Shown: positions 45,144-53,545 of the stretch, piece after piece
Layout: each line of letters starts with the position of its first letter
Numbering within the stretch: position 1 is the stretch's first letter
From: G963667915 sp965197385
GTDB taxonomy: Bacteria; Acidobacteriota; Vicinamibacteria; Vicinamibacterales; UBA823
Assembly (NCBI GenBank): GCA_965197385.1
Contig: CBDANA010000009.1
Span: 1,128,370-1,192,369, forward strand
DNA: 64,000 nucleotides
Reading direction: 5' to 3'
Position numbers and translations under genes: made by a program
Notes under the pieces: generated by a model
What the model was told of the DNA's origin: nothing
The model's input: the letters and a program-made list of their open reading frames with translations, nothing else
Databases searched by the model: none

Positions 45144-46024
45144 AGGGCGCCCACTCGATCTCCACGCGTCGGGCGTACGGCGTGCAGCGGGTCTGCCGCG
45201 TGTGGCACCGCGCCCGCTCCAGCGTGTATGCGCGGCGGCAGGCGACGACGTCCCCTTGCCGGCGCGGGCCGGTCGGCGCCGCCCCGGACGACGTCCTGGT
45301 CGGCCATATTGGCCGCATGCTCGAGGCGTCGCCGTTTCATGGCGAAGGGTACCGGAAAGCCTGGGCGAAGCTTCGGGTCGAGGGAATCCGCACGTCCCAG
45401 GAGCGGGTGCGCCGGTTGATGCGGGAGCACGACCTCCAGGCCCCGCACCGCGTGGGCCACGCGCACGGCTCGAAGGCGCACGACGGGACCATCACCACCG
45501 AGGCCCCCGATGTGATGTGGGGCACGGACATGACGACCACGGTGACCGTGAGTGAGGGCGCGGCCTTCGTCTTCGTGGCCGTCGATCACTGCACAACCGA
45601 GTGCATCGGCCTGCATGCGGCCAAGCGCGGGACCCGATTTGAGGCCCTGGAGCCGATCCGCCAGGGCGTCCGCGAACGCTTCGGTGAGATCGGCGACGGC
45701 GTGGCCCGCGGGCTCCGGCTCCGGCACGACCACGGGTCGAACTATCTGGCCGACGACTTTCAACAGGAGGTCGCGTTCTTCGGCATCGAGAGCTCGCCGA
45801 GTTTCGTGCGGGAACCCGAAGGCAACGGCGTCGCGGAACGCTTCATCCGCACGCTGAAGGAGAATCTGTTGTGGGTGCGGAGCTTCGACACCATCGAGGA
45901 GCTCCGCCTGGCCCTGCTTGCGTTCAAGCGAACGTACAACGAGCAGTGGATGCTGGAGAAATACCACTATCGAAGTCCCGCTCAGGTGCGACGTGACCTC
46001 GTCGGGCTGGACGCGGCAGCGTAG
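45140..46024 (+). CDS. IS3-family OrfB (integrase-type transposase)
   Basis: 294 residues. Helix-rich N-terminus with HTH_21 (IGRMLEASPFHGEGYRKAWA, VRRLMREHDLQAPHRV) and an rve core with DDE residues: Asp in MWGTDMTTTV, Asp in RLRHDHGSNYL and Glu in GNGVAERFIRTLKEN. Complete and with no internal stop, so the element may still be mobile. The region up to ~30 is basic. Confidence 0.92.
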   Translation: MKGAHSISTRRAYGVQRVCRVWHRARSSVYARRQATTSPCRRGPVGAAPDDVLVGHIGRMLEASPFHGEGYRKAWAKLRVEGIRTSQERVRRLMREHDLQAPHRVGHAHGSKAHDGTITTEAPDVMWGTDMTTTVTVSEGAAFVFVAVDHCTTECIGLHAAKRGTRFEALEPIRQGVRERFGEIGDGVARGLRLRHDHGSNYLADDFQQEVAFFGIESSPSFVREPEGNGVAERFIRTLKENLLWVRSFDTIEELRLALLAFKRTYNEQWMLEKYHYRSPAQVRRDLVGLDAAA

Positions 46025-46479
46025 ATGCGAATACCGTCAAACCACTGTCCAAGAACCCTGGGGCGCTACAAAGGCGATCACGGCGACGGCCTGCAAGCTC
46101 GCCATCCTGGTGTATCGCATGCTCCGGGACCGCCTCCCCTACCGGGAGCGCACGGCCGCCGACTACGACCAACAGCAGCGATCGCGGATCCTGCGCGGCC
46201 TCCGGAGGCGCGCCGCCTCGCTGGGGTGCGAGATCGTCGACGCCAAGACTGGAGTCGTCATGTAGATGTTTTCTCAAGAGTGCCCTCGCTTGCGTGCCTA
46301 CGCATCGGCGTCTTCGTTACCGCGGACGCCGCAAGGCTCGCTACCGGTGTGGGTGGGTCGCCCTTCACTGGACGGGTTTCGCACCCGTTGGACGGCAAAC
46401 AAAGTTTCATGACGTCACCGCATCGTCACTCCCCTTTGACCAGCCTTGCCTGGTCGCACCGTGCACCAACGCCGCTTAT

Positions 46480-47620
46480 TCATTGCACCACCACCGTCGA
46501 CGGTCGGTCCTCGTCAGCCACGTAGACAGGTATCCCGGCTTTGTGAGCTTGGTCGACATAGCGACGGAATCTGTCCGGCGAGGTGATTCTCCGTACCATA
46601 ATGACTCGAAGATCCGGCCGGAGGAACGGCAAGTGCCGAGGACCGTACAACACCACTGTGCCCGCGGGAACATCGGTGTAGTGAGCACGAATCTTCTGCA
46701 GGCGCTCGGGGAAGAGAATCGGCTGGGCACGGTACTGTGCCAGAGGCTGATACACGCTAGTGTACGCTACGGACGCCAAGACTATGAGGACGGTTGCGGC
46801 CTTCACACCGCGATGCTCACGGAATCCCCGCGCGGCCAGCCCGCTCAGCGCCGCAGCGGTCACCAGGACCGTTCCCGGCGCCAGCAGACGAGCGTCGAGC
46901 GCATTGAAGTACCTGGAGGACTTCAGGAGCACCATGCTGGCCCAGAAGAACACCCCGGTGAGAGCCAGCACCACGATCGTCACGCGCTCGCCGCTGTCCA
47001 ACCGGCCGAGGCCTCGCCCGGCGCCTCGTCCTCGGACCGTCATTTGGAGACTCACGGCCACGGTGAGAACTATGACAGCAGCGAACGCCGCGAGCAGTAT
47101 TGGGTGTCTCGGATGAGGGACGTACACGAAGACGAAATTGACCTCTGAGACCAGGGCCTTGGCGGACTCATAGATAAAGACCATCAGGCTTTCTCGTCGC
47201 CGGGCGGCCCCGGGTAAGAGGGCGCCTGAGATCACATAATTCAGCCACAGATAGGCCCCGATTGGGACGGCCGCGCCGACCAGGGACCCCGCCAGGAGGC
47301 GCACAGCGCGCGGCCGGCCTTTCGCGGCGGCCCAGAGACAGGCGGCCAGTACCGGGACGAGCAGCACGATGCCGACGTATCGAATGCAGAAGGCGGCCGC
47401 GATGGCTGTCGCCAAGATCACCGCCGCAGACGCGCTCTCCCGGTCGAGGAGACGAGCCAGCGCCAGTGTCGCAACGAGCATCGCCAGAATAAAGATGCCC
47501 TCGGCGTAGGTTGCCGAAAAGGTGGTGATGATCCCGCCTGAGAGCCACGCCACACTGGCCATGCCGCCTGTGCGGGGGCCCGCGAGCAGCACCTCCGCTC
47601 GAAACCCGACCGCGCGCCCT
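46480..47620 (-). pseudogene. GT-C-type membrane glycosyltransferase, 5'-truncated
   Basis: About 380 residues of a polytopic protein: repeated hydrophobic segments (ATYAEGIFILAMLVATLALA, AAFCIRYVGIVLLVPVLAA, LLAAFAAVIVLTVAVSLQM, GVFFWASMVLLKSSRYFNAL) and a soluble C-terminus (YTDVPAGTVVLYGPRHLPFL). This is the pattern of ArnT/PMT-like or DUF2029-like glycosyltransferases that use lipid-linked sugars. The N-terminal helices with the catalytic acidic loop are missing: the frame beyond ~47630 runs antisense to two small genes. No start codon is convincing. Confidence 0.6.
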
Positions 47621-47653
47621 GGTATCGAGACATTGAGCACAGGAGAGCCGACG

Positions 47654-47881
47654 ATGACACAACACAATGAGCTGGCCGAGCGCATCCGAAAGCGCACGGC
47701 GCTTGAGGCCAAGAAACACGCGGACCTCGATGAAGCCGCCGAGCGGACCCTGGCCGTCCTCGATGTGTTGATCGCACAACTCGACAGCATCACGCCCCGG
47801 CTGCTGGCGTTCTCTGACCTCATCGGCGGGCCGGAACCAGAGACGGACGGCACGCTCGCCCCTCGCACCGTCCTGAACTAA
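47654..47881 (+). CDS. Small charged helical protein, unknown
   Basis: 75 residues (MTQHNELAERIRKRTALEAK, then KHADLDEAAERTLAVLDVLI and an acidic tail GGPEPETDGTLAPRTVLN). Heptad-like Leu/Ala spacing suggests a coiled coil. ATG with SD AGGAG eight bases upstream. The next small gene starts 16 bases after its stop, also with a strong SD, so the two form a mini-operon. Not recognised; such pairs occur on plasmids and phages. Confidence 0.55.
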   Translation: MTQHNELAERIRKRTALEAKKHADLDEAAERTLAVLDVLIAQLDSITPRLLAFSDLIGGPEPETDGTLAPRTVLN

Positions 47882-47896
47882 AGGAGACACGACCAC

Positions 47897-48178
47897 ATGC
47901 CGACCGACATCACCACCGCCGGCACGCTGAGCACGAAGGCGGCCAAAGCGCTCGACACCATGCGCGCCCGCATCGTCAAAGCCGACGAGGCGCGCACCGA
48001 TGCTGCGCATCACGCGCGCGCCGCCCAGGTCGCCACGGCCGCGACCGAGGCCGTGACCGCCAACCGCGACGCGGCCGAGGCGTGGGATACCCTGGCGACC
48101 CATGCCGCCACACACGCGGCCCAGTGTCGCCACGGCGCAGACCTGGCCGAACGCACGCGCCGCCGGTGGGCGCGCTAG
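47897..48178 (+). CDS. Small Ala-rich helical protein, unknown
   Basis: 93 residues; after MPTDITTAGTLSTKAAKALD it is one long Ala/Thr/Glu-rich amphipathic helix (ARAAQVATAATEAVTANRDA, AEAWDTLATHAATHAAQ) ending in a basic RTRRRWAR tail. SD AAAGGAGA upstream. Co-transcribed with the 75-residue gene before it. No family recognised; possibly a DNA-associated or structural protein of a mobile element. Confidence 0.5.
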   Translation: MPTDITTAGTLSTKAAKALDTMRARIVKADEARTDAAHHARAAQVATAATEAVTANRDAAEAWDTLATHAATHAAQCRHGADLAERTRRRWAR

Positions 48179-48530
48179 CCCGTGGCAGGGGCACAGCATG
48201 ACGCTGGACTTTCGTGCCCATCACGGGCAACCTCGCGCGGCCGGCGAGCCTGTACACGTCCGCCAGCCTGAATACAATGGTGCCATCAGGCCCTCAGAGC
48301 CGGGCCGGTATCCATGACACGGCTCATGAAGAGCCTCGATGAGTTCCTCAAGCGCGACCAAGACCGAGTACTGTTTGACCTCGACCCACGCCACAAAGAC
48401 ACCTGATTCGTGGTCGAGCCAGCGGACCCGGTCTACGATAGACACTCTCCGGCTAAAGCGCTTTTCAGATAGCCCTTGTACTGCTTGGGCTCGTCGTGGT
48501 ACTTCTGCATGCACCAATGCAGGAGGACCG
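48179..48530. other. No recognisable gene (352 bp)
   Basis: Non-coding or remnant stretch between the small-gene pair and an IS630 element. It probably contains the left end of the IS630. Confidence 0.4.
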
Positions 48531-49400
48531 ATGCAAGCCTATTCGATGGATCTCCGAGAACGGGCCCTGCTCGACAGTGATGCCGGGATGAAGGCCGCGG
48601 ACGTCGCGGTGAAGTACCGCGTGAGCGGGTCGTGGGTGCGGCTGCTGAAGCAGCGCCGGCGGGAGACGGGCGAAGTCGCACCGCGCGTCCAGCGGCACGG
48701 GCGGCGCCGGATGTTGGAGCCGCACCTGCACACTCTGGCCGCGCTGATCGCGGAGCAACCGGATCGCACCTTGGCCGAGCTGAAGGACGCGCTCGGCACG
48801 CCGGCCAGTCTGGCGACGATCTGGCGCGCGGTGGCGGCCCTGGACGTGACCATCAAAAAAAACGGTCCGGCCCTCCGAACACGATCGACCTGACGTCGCG
48901 GCCGCGCGGGTCGTGTGGCACGCCGCCGCGCCGACCTGGGATCCGACACGCCTGGTTTTTCTCGACGAAACCGGCATTACGAACACTCTCCTGCGGCGGT
49001 ATGGTCGGGCCCTCCGCGGGGCCCGCGTCCACGACCACGCGCCGTGCGCCCGGTGGCAGACCAGTACGTTTCTCGCGGCGCTACGGGTCACCGGCCTGAC
49101 CGCGCCCGGGGTCTTCGACGGCGCCATCGACGGGGCGAGCTTCCTCGCCTATATCGAACAGATCCTCGTGCCCACCCTGCATCCCGGGGACATCGTCATC
49201 GCCGATAACCTCAGCGCACACAAAGTGGCCGGCGTCCGCCAGGCGATCGAACGCGTCGGCGCCACGCTCTGCTATCTGCCGCCCTACAGTCCGGACCTCA
49301 ATCCCATTGAACTCTGCTTCGCGAAGCTCAAAGCCCTCGTGCGCGCCGCCCGCTGTCGATCCACCGAGACCCTCTGGCCTTTCCTCGGCGCCTGTCTGCC
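48531..49400 (+). pseudogene. IS630-family transposase, split by an A8 frameshift and truncated at 3'
   Basis: The first frame (MQAYSMDLRERALLDSDAGM, YRVSGSWVRLLKQRRRETG, LAELKDALGTPASLATIWRA) is the HTH part and ends at 48893. The second frame continues VRPSEHDRPDVAAARVVWHA and holds the DDE core: Asp in LVFLDETGITNT, Asp in IVIADNLSAHKV, and PPYSPDLNPIELCFAKLK with the Glu. The two join at a run of eight A (48855-48862), where a +1 shift or loss of one A restores the protein. IS630 elements often use such A-rich slippery sites, so the break may be programmed. The C-terminus is replaced near 49400 by an IS1182 fragment. Confidence 0.82.
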
Positions 49401-49409
49401 GCATCCCTC

Positions 49410-49617
49410 GACCTCCGCACCTACATTGCCGAGCCGGACCGCGGCCGGCGGCGCTGGACGACGAAGGCGGCGGCGCGCGACGCGGTGTACGCCAACCGCC
49501 GACGGATTCAAGGCGCGCGTGGGCGTGCCCTGCAACGGCGCCGGAGTGAGCGACTGGAACGCCCGAACGCGCATCTCTACGACACCGGTGGGATGCGCCG
49601 CACCACGGGCTGCTAGG
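49410..49617 (+). pseudogene. IS1182-family transposase fragment plus one repeat arm
   Basis: The sequence DLRTYIAEPDRGRRRW, then AAARDAVYANRRRIQGARG and ERPNAHLYDTGGMRR is typical of the C-terminal region of IS1182-type transposases. It is joined directly to ACCACGGGCTGCTAG, identical to the right arm of repeat A3 and ending in the same TA boundary. Confidence 0.65.
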
Positions 49618-49684
49618 CTCGTCTGAACCAGATGCGAGGGTCGCTGTGACCTCCTCTGTTACTGACGTGCTGTAGATTGGGACA

Positions 49685-50524
49685 ATGGCAAACAAATCAC
49701 TTCGGTTCGACGAGATCGGTTATTGGTCTGAAGTCAAGCTCGACATTGTCAAGAAGTACGCCAAGGCGTATTCGACAATTATCGCGAAGCAGCAGTCGAT
49801 CACGGCGCACGTCTACGTCGACGGCTTTGCGGGTGCCGGCAGGCACGTCTCAAAGACCACAGGTGAGGCGGTGTCCGGCAGTCCACTGAACGCGATGAAT
49901 ATCGAGCCGCCGTTCTCAGAACTTCACTTCATCGACCTTGAAGGAAGCCGGGCCTCGGAATTGCAGCGTTTGGCGGCCGGAGATCATCGTGTCAGTGTAC
50001 ATAAGGGTGACTGCAACAAGATCTTGCTCAATAAAGTATTCCCTCATTGCAGATGGGGCGATTTTCGCCGGGCGCTGTGCCTCCTGGACCCATACGGGCT
50101 TGCCGTGGACTGGGAAGTGCTGCGGACTGCGGGTGAGATGAAAAGCATCGAAGTCTTCTACAACTTTATGATCATGGATGCGAACATGAACGTGTTCATG
50201 CGTAACCCCGACAAGGTCACGGCCGCGCAAGCACGTCGGATGGATGCCGTCTGGGGAGACGACTCGTGGCGGTCGGCTGCATATACGACGACGGAAGACC
50301 TCTTCGGCGAGATCGAACGGAAGACAACGAATGAAGACGTCGCTGAAGCCTTTAGACAACGACTAAAAAAGATCGCCAAGTTCGCGTATGTGCCGCCGCC
50401 CATGCCTATGCGAAACTCTAAGGGCGCTGTCGTCTACTATCTGTACTTCGCCTCACAAAATGAAACAGGCGCGAGGATCGTGAAGGATATCTTCGATACC
50501 TACAGCACCAGGGGAGCGGCTTAA
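49685..50524 (+). CDS. tcmP: Three-Cys-motif partner protein TcmP
   Basis: 279 residues. Family marks: an N-terminal IGYWSEVKLDIVKKYAKAYS, the Rossmann-like AHVYVDGFAGAGRHVSK, LHFIDLEGSRASELQRLA, ALCLLDPYGLAVDWEVL and FYNFMIMDANMNV. The fold suggests a SAM-dependent methyltransferase-like protein; TcmP proteins are always encoded beside a three-Cys (Gp37/Gp68, DUF5131) protein, as here. Their joint function is not known. The stop TAA overlaps the partner ATG (TAATG). Codon use is less GC-rich than the chromosomal genes, which suggests transfer. Confidence 0.85.
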   Translation: MANKSLRFDEIGYWSEVKLDIVKKYAKAYSTIIAKQQSITAHVYVDGFAGAGRHVSKTTGEAVSGSPLNAMNIEPPFSELHFIDLEGSRASELQRLAAGDHRVSVHKGDCNKILLNKVFPHCRWGDFRRALCLLDPYGLAVDWEVLRTAGEMKSIEVFYNFMIMDANMNVFMRNPDKVTAAQARRMDAVWGDDSWRSAAYTTTEDLFGEIERKTTNEDVAEAFRQRLKKIAKFAYVPPPMPMRNSKGAVVYYLYFASQNETGARIVKDIFDTYSTRGAA

Positions 50525-51276
50525 TGGCGACCAACTCTCCGATCGAGTGGACCGAGTCCACGTGGAATCCGGTGACCGGGTGCGACAAAGTGAGTCCCGG
50601 CTGCGCACACTGCTATGCCGAGCGGATGGCCTGGCGGCTGCAGGCGATGGGGCAGCGGAATTACTCCCGTGGTTTCGACCTTACCTTACAACACCAAATG
50701 CTGGACCTGCCGCTCCGGTGGCGGAAGCCGCGGCGCATCTTCGTGAACTCGATGAGCGATCTCTTCCATGCACGGGTTCCGGACGAATTCATTCAGCGCG
50801 TCTTCGGTGTCATGCGCCAAGCCGACTGGCATGAGTATCAGATACTCACCAAGCGCTCCGAGCGGCTCGCCGAGCTGCATCGCACGCTGCCGTGGGCACC
50901 TCACCTCTGGATGGGAGTCAGCGTCGAGAATTCCAGATTTACTTTTCGCATCGAGCATCTGCGAGAAACCGATGCGCTAGTGAAGTTTCTCTCGCTGGAG
51001 CCACTCTTGGGTCCGCTTCCGGATCTCGATCTGCGTGGGATCAATTGGGTCATCGTCGGCGGCGAGTCTGGGCCTGGAGCGCGGCCGATGGAACGATCCT
51101 GGATTCTTGACATCCGCGATCAGTGCACTGCAGCGGGTGTCGCGTTTTTCTTCAAGCAGTGGGGCGGCGTCTTCAAGAGCAGAACCGGACGCGAGCTTGA
51201 CGGGCGTACCTGGAACGAAATGCCTGCCCGCGCTGACGGCGGCCGCGCGGCGAGAACGGCAATGATGACGAGGTGA
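50524..51276 (+). CDS. DUF5131 / phage Gp37-Gp68 family three-Cys protein
   Basis: 250 residues. N-terminal IEWTESTWNPVTGCDKVSPG followed by CAHCY: three cysteines (C20, C27, C30) in a CX6CX2C arrangement like a radical-SAM cluster ligand set, then ERMAWRLQAMG, RRIFVNSMSDLFHARVPDEF, YQILTKRSERL, LGVSVEN-like (MGVSVENSRF), FLSLEPLLGPL, WVIVGGESGPGARPM, FFKQWGG: all typical of the family. Probably a TIM-barrel, iron-sulfur protein. It forms a coupled pair with tcmP. An HNH reading frame follows in the same phase directly after its TGA. Confidence 0.88.
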   Translation: MATNSPIEWTESTWNPVTGCDKVSPGCAHCYAERMAWRLQAMGQRNYSRGFDLTLQHQMLDLPLRWRKPRRIFVNSMSDLFHARVPDEFIQRVFGVMRQADWHEYQILTKRSERLAELHRTLPWAPHLWMGVSVENSRFTFRIEHLRETDALVKFLSLEPLLGPLPDLDLRGINWVIVGGESGPGARPMERSWILDIRDQCTAAGVAFFFKQWGGVFKSRTGRELDGRTWNEMPARADGGRAARTAMMTR

Positions 51277-51837
51277 GCGCGAGCGATCGCGCTGGCAGGC
51301 CTCGCGAAGACCCTGGATCTCGGGAACGCCCAAAGGCCAGAGCGTGGCGACTTTCAAGTCGACGAGAGTGTTCAAACGCTGATTCGAGCGCCGCGCGAGG
51401 AGCAAGAGCGGCGCATCGTTCAGATGTTGGTGAATCGACCGCTCAGAGATGCAGCGTTCCGCACGTCCGTGGTCGAGGCGTACAAGGAAACATGCGCTGT
51501 TACCGGACTGTGGATCGTCAATGGAGGCGGAAGCGTCGAGGTGCAGGCAGCGCATATTTGGTCGGTGGCCGACGGAGGTCCGGACATCGTCCAAAACGGG
51601 ATCGCGCTCTCGGCCACCTGCCATTGGCTGTTCGATCGCCACTTAATCAGTCTCGGGGATGACTACGGACTGCTCGTGTCGCACAACAGGGTGCCGAGTG
51701 AGCTGCGGAGCCTCTTCGAAAACCAGATTGACAGGATCCACCTCCCCTCCGACAAGCGATTATGGCCTCGGCGCGACTTCATCGCGCTCCATCGGGACAA
51801 GTTCGCCGGCGATTTGGACGACGAGAGACGTCACTGA
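51277..51837 (+). pseudogene. HNH endonuclease, N-terminally truncated
   Basis: The HNH module is clear: YKETCAVTGLWIVNGGGSVE (zinc-type Cys), VQAAHIWSVADGGPDI (first His), NGIALSATCHWLFDRHLISL (Asn and second His). In-frame, conserved-looking sequence (LAKTLDLGNAQRPERGDFQV, PREEQERRIVQML) extends upstream to the TGA of the DUF5131 gene at 51274-51276, so the natural N-terminal domain is absent. The first usable starts are ATG 51424 or nearby TTG/GTG. Relatives are ~290-residue restriction-like nucleases. A shortened HNH protein could still be made. Confidence 0.7.
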
Positions 51838-52205
51838 GAGGCTGCAAGCATTCGCCCTACTCCCGTCGGTCACCGTCGAATTCACGAAACGGTGCCGGAG
51901 AGGCGCGCAGCGTCGTGGTTCCAGGACGAGAAGCACGGCTTTGCGACGAACTGTTCGACGAGGAGAGATTCTTGGGTCTTCCGAGTATCGTGTGGGTAGG
52001 AGGGCCGTCGAGGTAGCCTCTGCGCCGGTTGCACCGCCGGGAAGGTAGCCGCATACTTCATCTTGAGAGTGAAACAAGTTGTCGATGCGTGCGGGACGAA
52101 ACGCAGATTGCCGCTGCGAGGGCCGGGCACGTGTTCCACGTATCAGACCATCGAGAAGTCAATTCAAGGGTATCGGCAACCGCCAGCAAATTGATCTGCA
52201 GCCGA
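51838..52205. other. No recognisable gene (368 bp)
   Basis: Convergent intergenic region between the HNH remnant and the DUF5677-like gene. Only short, unconserved frames. Confidence 0.45.
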
Positions 52206-53117
52206 TCACACTGCTATTGGGCCCGCTGGCAAAGGCTTGTTCGGTGCGCTTTGCCGCGTCCTCATTTTCGCAAACCAGTCATCCAGCTCAGCCTCAATAT
52301 CGCGGAGCCCGAGGTACACACAGACGTGCCCGAGGAGCCAGCAAAAATACGTATTCGCTCCCTGCAGCGCCATCGTGCAGTTGCCGTTGTTGAATCCGAG
52401 TTCACACGTAAAGAACTGCTCGCGCCCAAGCGTCCTGAACTGACGCATCCCATCGGCCGTAGCGTGGGCGTGCGCGCTATGCATGAAGTAGCTCACGTCG
52501 TACATGAAATCGTTGGTGGCGCTGGTGCCTTCCGTCTTCTGTATGTCCTTGAGCATCGCCTCGAATGAGTAGTCGACGAACGTGCCGTCGCATTGACGTT
52601 CCCGCGCCCACTTGTAGCGGACATTGCCAAAGGCGGCTTCGACCACTGCGGAGTCTTCAGCTGTGAGGGCCGCGTTCGCCTCGGCGAGGACGCTAGGTTC
52701 GTGGGAGAAATGCTGTACCGCGAGCTGAGTCCAGCGACGTTTGAAGAGTGCGCTGGAAAGGCAATATAGGTCAAGCCGATATGGCTGATCGATCATCATC
52801 CAGCGAAAGGTCACTGCGGTTTCAAGGAGCACTCGGGCGAGGACCATCGCGTCATCGCCGTTACCTGCATCGGTCAACGTTCGAACTGACGCATGGGTGT
52901 TGCAGCCCTTATTAGCCAAAGCGCACACGGCTTTATCACGAACCACACCTTTCGAGAGCTGAACCCCTGGGGCAACGAACTTCTTGATCCGGTGGGAAAA
53001 GTAGTCGGCATCACGCAGCCATGCCCGCTCGTTTCGAAATTTCGGGAGCATTTTGCGAAGCGCATCAAAATCCTCTATGGCTTGCGCGTGCTGATCATCA
53101 GCGGCTGCGGGGTTCAT
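52206..53117 (-). CDS. DUF5677-like protein
   Basis: 303 residues from ATG 53117; the frame is open further upstream (to 53306) but without family character. Mostly alpha-helical. The segments DAMVLARVLLETAVTFRWMM and KRRWTQLAVQHFSHEP look like the DUF5677/DUF6988-type families of unknown function, which often occur in accessory regions. No catalytic motif. GC content is lower than the flanks. The C-terminal WFAKMRTRQSAPNKPLP is basic. Assignment is moderate. Confidence 0.6.
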   Translation of the reverse strand: MNPAAADDQHAQAIEDFDALRKMLPKFRNERAWLRDADYFSHRIKKFVAPGVQLSKGVVRDKAVCALANKGCNTHASVRTLTDAGNGDDAMVLARVLLETAVTFRWMMIDQPYRLDLYCLSSALFKRRWTQLAVQHFSHEPSVLAEANAALTAEDSAVVEAAFGNVRYKWARERQCDGTFVDYSFEAMLKDIQKTEGTSATNDFMYDVSYFMHSAHAHATADGMRQFRTLGREQFFTCELGFNNGNCTMALQGANTYFCWLLGHVCVYLGLRDIEAELDDWFAKMRTRQSAPNKPLPAGPIAV

Positions 53118-53545
53118 AGGTGCAATCCTGCATGATCTGTCGACTCTCAGCAAAGTAATCGGCCGATCGCCGTTTTTGACTGGTTCGGACCTACGATGAT
53201 TCCAACACAAAACCGTTGTCAAGCACGGGATTGGGCAGTTAACCCTGCCGGCGCAGCCGCGTAATCCGATGCGCGGGGACGTCGTGAAAGAGGTCCTCCG
53301 TGACATGCTCTTTCACTGGACGTATGCCAAACTCAGAATGAGTCATGGCATACGATACACGGTGGCGCTCGCCGGAAAGCCGCCACGCCCTCATGTCCCA
53401 AACGAGCGGTTACGCAACGGTCCGGCTCCCGACATGTTTTGATGGCTTGGGCGTTGCAAAACCGTGTTGTAGTATCGATTTGATTGGCGATGCCTCTATG
53501 CGACGCTGATTGGTTCGTCATCGCTGGGAGAGACATCATCTCGCC

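Larger units (their letters stand above)
44698..46070 (+). mobile_element. Complete IS3-family element nested in IS110 (1,373 bp)
   Basis: Left end TCCTGCGCCCCAGGGTTTCC and inverted right end TGTAGCGCCCCAGGGTTCTT form terminal inverted repeats. AAGG occurs on both sides (44694-44697 and 46071-46074) as target duplication, and joining the flanks restores the IS110 coding sequence GKAK-AITATA. Two overlapping genes, orfA and orfB. Confidence 0.9.
43477..46265 (+). pseudogene. IS110-family transposase, frameshifted and split by an IS3 element
   Basis: N-terminal DEDD domain intact (IHLNAAGIDIGSASHWVAV, FTSFTHDLTALATWLEACG, VNAHHVKGVPGRKSDILDCQWLQQLH). The C-terminal domain is spread over three frames between about 44430 and 44690 (GAVWGAQT instead of GAYGALKLVSEIG; RWATEKHFTSWLTVAPRNQ; SSRTQPSANRAAKTLRLAAMSLG). 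An IS3 element inserted at AAGG (44694-44697). The last ~65 codons resume at 46071 (KAITATACKLAILVYRMLRD to GCEIVDAKTGVVM, stop TAG 46263-46265). GTG 43498 with SD AAGGAG is an alternative start. The three-frame C-terminus suggests decay before or after the insertion. Confidence 0.85.

Noticed and set aside
46480..47868. Full 462-codon membrane protein frame
   Set aside because: The first ~85 codons are antisense to two small genes with good ribosome-binding sites and are Ser/Arg-rich; the true gene is 5'-truncated.
51274..51276. TGA between DUF5131 and HNH as a second selenocysteine codon
   Set aside because: No Cys-type functional position and no SECIS-like hairpin seen after it; the DUF5131 protein is complete at this stop.
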